Assembly (NCBI RefSeq): GCF_013403915.1
Contig: NZ_JABFDI010000005.1
Location: forward strand, 146,992-210,991
DNA from: Winogradskyella pacifica
Lineage (GTDB): Bacteria; Bacteroidota; Bacteroidia; Flavobacteriales; Flavobacteriaceae
DNA: 64,000 bases
Direction: 5' to 3'
Below the pieces are notes generated by a model. It saw only the letters and a program-made list of their open reading frames with translations, was not told the origin of the DNA and made no database searches. Within the stretch, counting starts at the first letter, position 1. Each line of letters starts with the position of its first letter. The translations under genes were made by a program, and so were the position numbers. Shown here in pieces: positions 60,689-64,000 of the stretch.

Positions 60689-62521
60689 ATGGGGAAAGCA
60701 TCCGATACTGGTTTAGTTACCGCAAAAGAAGTCGCTAAAGCAATTAATGCTGATAAGTATGGTTTCTTGGGTACTTTTTTTGGTTGGACATTGATGAAAG
60801 TCCTTAAGATATCTACAATAAATAAGTTCTATTTGCGCAACAAACACCTTAGTGATGTTGATTTTCTTGATGCTATTTTAGACGAGTTTCAAATTAAGTT
60901 TGAGATCCCTGAAGAAGACATGAAACGTCTTCCGAAGGAAGGGCCTTATATTACGATTTCTAATCATCCACTTGGTGGTATTGATGGTATTTTACTATTA
61001 AAACTAATGGTAGAACAACGTAGTGATTTTAAAATTATCGCCAACTTTTTATTACATCGAATAGAGCCACTTAAGCCATATATAATGCCTGTAAATCCTT
61101 TTGAAGGTAGAAAGGATGCAGCAAGTAGTATTGCCGGTTTTAAAAATGCTATTGGCCATTTAAGAGATGGACATCCATTAGGGGTGTTTCCTGCAGGTGA
61201 AGTTTCTACGTATAAAGACGGAAAATTAGTCGTTGATAAGGAATGGGAAGCTGCCGCCATGAAATTAATTCAGAAAGCGAAAGTACCTGTTGTTCCTATT
61301 TATTTTCATGCTAAGAATAGTCGCTTGTTTTACAGACTTTCTAGATTAAGTGATACACTAAGAACCGCAAAGTTACCTTCAGAAGTATTAACTCAAAAAC
61401 GTCGTATAATAAAAGTAAGAGTTGGTAAGGCCATTTCGGTAAAAGATCAAAATGAACATCCAACGCTTCCAGAATTTTCTGAGTTTTTAAGGCGAAAAAC
61501 ATATATGTTGTCTAAAACTTTTGAAGATAAACCTAAGATTTTAGATAATATACAATCGCAATTAAAGGTCACAAAAATACCAAAACGTATTGTGACTCCA
61601 ATCGCACCAAAAGTAATGATTGCTGAGGTAGATAAACTTAGAGTAAGCGATTGTAGGTTGTTAGAGAGTAAAAATTATGAAGTGTTTTTGGCTTCGGCAA
61701 ATGACATTCCCAATATTTTAAGAGAAATAGGACGGCTTAGAGAAATTACGTTTAGAGAAGTAGGAGAAGGCACAAATGAAGCTATTGATTTAGATAAATT
61801 TGATACCTATTATCACCATATGTTTTTATGGGATAATGAAAAAAACCTCATTGCAGGAGCGTACAGAATGGGCTTAGGTTCTAAAATTTTTGAACGTTTT
61901 GGTATCGATGGTTTCTATCTTCAGGATTTGTTTAGATTTGAACCTGAATTGCATAAAATGATGAGCCAATCCATAGAAATGGGTCGTGCGTTTATTATAA
62001 AAGAATACCAGCAAAAACCAATGCCTTTGTTTTTACTTTGGAAAGGTATTGTACATATCACCTTACGTTTCCCTGAGCACAAATATTTAATTGGTGGAGT
62101 GAGTATAAGTAATCAGTTTTCTAACTTTTCAAAAAGTTTGATGATTGAGTTTATGAAATCTCATTATTACGATCCGTATGTAGCGCAATACGTTCATCCT
62201 AAAAAAGAGTTTAAGGTAAAACTGCAAGACGCTGATAAGGATTTTGTTTTTGATGCTACGGAAGCCGATTTAAATAAATTCGATAAAATTATAGATGAAG
62301 TAGAGCCAGGCGCATTACGATTACCTGTTTTACTTAAAAAATATATTAAACAAAATGCGAGACTTGTCGCATTTAATGTAGATCCTTTGTTTAATAATGC
62401 AGTGGATGGCTTAATGTATATAAAAATTGCAGACTTACCAGAAAGTACCGTTAGACCTGTAATGGAAGAATTTCAGGCGGAACTAGAACGCAAGTTTACA
62501 GAGAACAATGAAGACAAATAA
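60689..62521 (+). CDS. OlsF-like bifunctional acyltransferase
   Basis: This 610-residue fusion has a PlsC-like O-acyltransferase domain (about 60-270) and an OlsB/hemolysin-type N-acyltransferase domain (about 320-540). The first has NHPLGGIDG (92-100, catalytic His93 and Asp99) and FPAGEVS. The second has IGRLREITFREVGEGTN, YHHMFLWD, GAYRMGLG and ISNQFSNFSKSLMIEFM. This layout matches OlsF, known to make ornithine lipids alone; Bacteroidota enzymes of this type may instead acylate glycine or other amino acids. It acts at the inner membrane. The gene begins 20 bases after the aspartate kinase stop. Confidence 0.88.
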   Translation: MGKASDTGLVTAKEVAKAINADKYGFLGTFFGWTLMKVLKISTINKFYLRNKHLSDVDFLDAILDEFQIKFEIPEEDMKRLPKEGPYITISNHPLGGIDGILLLKLMVEQRSDFKIIANFLLHRIEPLKPYIMPVNPFEGRKDAASSIAGFKNAIGHLRDGHPLGVFPAGEVSTYKDGKLVVDKEWEAAAMKLIQKAKVPVVPIYFHAKNSRLFYRLSRLSDTLRTAKLPSEVLTQKRRIIKVRVGKAISVKDQNEHPTLPEFSEFLRRKTYMLSKTFEDKPKILDNIQSQLKVTKIPKRIVTPIAPKVMIAEVDKLRVSDCRLLESKNYEVFLASANDIPNILREIGRLREITFREVGEGTNEAIDLDKFDTYYHHMFLWDNEKNLIAGAYRMGLGSKIFERFGIDGFYLQDLFRFEPELHKMMSQSIEMGRAFIIKEYQQKPMPLFLLWKGIVHITLRFPEHKYLIGGVSISNQFSNFSKSLMIEFMKSHYYDPYVAQYVHPKKEFKVKLQDADKDFVFDATEADLNKFDKIIDEVEPGALRLPVLLKKYIKQNARLVAFNVDPLFNNAVDGLMYIKIADLPESTVRPVMEEFQAELERKFTENNEDK

Positions 62522-63524
62522 GATATATATTTTAATCTTTTTGTTACCCTTTTTTTGTGTATCACAAACGCTTACTGGTAGAGTTATTGATAAAATTACA
62601 CAACAACCTGTTGAAACGGTGTCTGTGTATTTTAATAATACCACAATTGGTACTACAACAAATAGTAATGGCGAATTTTCAATTGACTACACCGACGCCG
62701 TACAATCTACTTTAGTTATTTCTTATTTAGGTTTTGAAAAGGTTTTGATTTCAGATTATAGAAGTCAAAGTAACATTAGTGTAGAACTCGTTGAAGCTGA
62801 TAATGCTTTAGAAGAGGTCCATTTAGAGTATGACGATGGTTTAACACGGAGACAGAAACTAAGGTTGTTTCGAAAGGAATTTTTAGGAACGTCTAAGTTT
62901 GGCGAGTCATGTAAAATATTAAATGAAGATGACTTAATATTAAAATACGATAAACATAATAAAGCATTATACGCAAGCGCTTCAGTGCCACTTAGGATTT
63001 TAAATAAAACGTTGCAGTATGAAATTGCATATGATTTAATGGATTTTGAAATCATTTTTAGATATGCAGATCTTACAGGTTTAGAATTTACAATAAACTC
63101 TGTAACTTATTTTGGAACCTCATTTTATAAAGGTTTCGATACTGTAAATAAGAGAATTTTAAAGCATAGAAATAGAGCTTATAAAGGTTCTGTGCAACAT
63201 TTTATGAAATCACTTTATAATAAGAATTTAAAGGAGCAAGGCTATTGGGTTTTTCACGATAAATTTAGAGTAGATGAATGGTCTTTTTTTACCGTAGAGG
63301 CTACAGAAAATCAAGATTTTAAAAAGATAACTTTAAAAGAAAAAGTCTCTATTCTTTTTGATAAAGAACATCAATCTATAATTCAACTAGAGATTCCAGA
63401 ATTTTATGTGGATACCTATGGTAATTACACGCCTGTTATTGGTGTGTATTTTAGTGGAGCAATGGGAAGTCAAAGAATAGGCGACACCTTACCTTTAGAT
63501 TTTGAATTAGGTGAAAAAGAGTAA
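62508..63524 (+). CDS. Carboxypeptidase-regulatory-like domain protein
   Basis: This 338-residue protein has a signal peptide (ILIFLLPFFCVSQ, about 1-19). A CarboxypepD_reg-like beta-sandwich follows (about 20-100: LTGRVIDKITQQPVETVSVYFNNTTIGTTTNSNGEFSI, VISYLGFEK). The remaining 235 residues (LTRRQKLRLFRKEFLGTS onward) match an uncharacterised outer-membrane-associated region common in Bacteroidota. It overlaps the OlsF-like gene by 14 bases. The periplasmic or outer-membrane role is unknown. Confidence 0.88.
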   Translation: MKTNKIYILIFLLPFFCVSQTLTGRVIDKITQQPVETVSVYFNNTTIGTTTNSNGEFSIDYTDAVQSTLVISYLGFEKVLISDYRSQSNISVELVEADNALEEVHLEYDDGLTRRQKLRLFRKEFLGTSKFGESCKILNEDDLILKYDKHNKALYASASVPLRILNKTLQYEIAYDLMDFEIIFRYADLTGLEFTINSVTYFGTSFYKGFDTVNKRILKHRNRAYKGSVQHFMKSLYNKNLKEQGYWVFHDKFRVDEWSFFTVEATENQDFKKITLKEKVSILFDKEHQSIIQLEIPEFYVDTYGNYTPVIGVYFSGAMGSQRIGDTLPLDFELGEKE

Positions 63525-63526
63525 AT

Positions 63527-63563
63527 AAAAGAGGTCGTCTAAAAACAATTTAGGCGACCTTTT
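63527..63563. terminator. Intrinsic terminator
   Basis: AAAAGAGGTCGTCTAAA pairs with TTTAGGCGACCTTTT with one bulge and one mismatch, with T-rich sequence after it. It closes the acyltransferase operon. Confidence 0.8.
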
Positions 63564-63647
63564 AATTTTTAATCATGTTGGTTTTATTGTTAAGATACTT
63601 GATTAATTATGTAATTAGTTCTTATTTAAAATATAGCAAAGCGATTC

Positions 63648-64000
63648 TTACATCGCTAAACTCACTTTTTTGAGGTTATGTGCCATTGCAATTAGCCCTA
63701 TTTCTGTTTCTACTTTTTCAAGACCTCTCAACATGAACCTTTTGAAGTTCATATTGTGTTTTATGTTACCAAAAACCGCCTCAACATCCCAACATCTTTG
63801 TTTTCTATGTGCAATACCTTGTGGACTCAATAATTTTTGTTTTGCTTGTGATTTGAGTCTCACTAGCTTGTGATTCCTCTCTACTATCCGATTGTCCTCT
63901 GATCTATGACATAAGCTTCTGATCTGGCATCCAGAGCAGTTCTTAGCTTGATACCTCTCTATTTTTTGCTGGTATCCAGTAGCTGTTTTTCTTATATAAC
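63648..64000 (-). mobile_element. IS1182-type transposase, C-terminal part (runs off the right edge)
   Basis: An uninterrupted minus-strand frame reaches from the window end to TAG or TAA at 63648, giving at least 117 residues with no stop. It contains CSGCQIRSLCH, a cysteine cluster, and then RCWDVEAVFGNIKHNMNFKRFMLRGLEKVETEIGLIAMAHNLKK, which is the C-terminal DDE-domain pattern of IS1182 (DDE_Tnp_1_6) transposases with the catalytic Glu in EAVFG. The gene looks intact here; the rest and one end of the element lie outside. No terminal inverted repeat or target duplication is visible between 63564 and 63647. Confidence 0.88.

Noticed and set aside
1..64000. Prophage, integrative element or defence island
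   Set aside because: No integrase, phage structural gene, toxin-antitoxin pair or restriction gene was found; the only mobile gene is the transposase at the right edge.

Overview
The window looks like a chromosomal segment of a low-GC marine-type member of the Flavobacteriaceae (Bacteroidota). The evidence is a complete aerotolerance (Bat) operon, two surface proteins ending in the gliding-associated type B sorting domain of the type IX secretion system, -7 boxes of the Bacteroidota form TAnnTTTG, few Shine-Dalgarno sequences, many lipoproteins with a Cys at residue 17-24, and DUF1800/DUF1501, DUF4382, DUF2490 and AlbA_2 proteins that are common in this family. I cannot name the genus. No rRNA, tRNA, CRISPR array or prophage was seen.

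Layout. Positions 1-664 hold the end of an endonuclease/exonuclease/phosphatase gene and a small membrane protein. Positions 1198-11694 hold two paralogous secreted adhesins, 667 and about 1971 residues long, on either side of a divergent pbpC gene; both adhesins carry the same roughly 90-bp upstream block. Positions 11703-19112 (minus strand) hold a monooxygenase-like protein, an SH3 protein, a lipoprotein and a 1857-residue alpha-2-macroglobulin lipoprotein, the usual partner of PBP1C. Positions 19417-25140 hold an ALDH7-type dehydrogenase, a lipoprotein/outer-membrane protein pair and a DUF1800/DUF1501 pair. Positions 25355-28673 (minus strand) hold an AlbA_2 protein, a four-helix-bundle protein, an SDR and an aldo/keto reductase.

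Positions 29565-38998 form the Bat operon: MoxR ATPase, DUF58, a BatD-like protein, BatA, BatB, BatC, BatD and BatE. It is followed by a small membrane protein behind a perfect palindrome. Positions 39429-45721 form an inorganic-carbon cluster: SulP transporter, universal stress protein, beta-carbonic anhydrase, DUF2490 protein, a second SulP and a second beta-carbonic anhydrase. This fits bicarbonate uptake and CO2/HCO3- interconversion.

Positions 45753-63524 are mostly housekeeping: cvpA, pheS, gpsA, a TlpA-like thioredoxin, a DMT permease, mfd, a TerB-fold protein, fbp, a GNAT enzyme, aspartate kinase and an OlsF-like double acyltransferase. The window ends inside an IS1182-type transposase gene on the minus strand.

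Several families of short palindromic repeats lie between genes, including inside the Bat operon. The points most worth checking are the adhesin-pbpC-adhesin arrangement with its duplicated control block, the ten-copy repeat of about 100 residues in the large adhesin, two perfect operator-like palindromes near 39.0 and 39.4 kb, and a sigma-54-like promoter at 49.6 kb.
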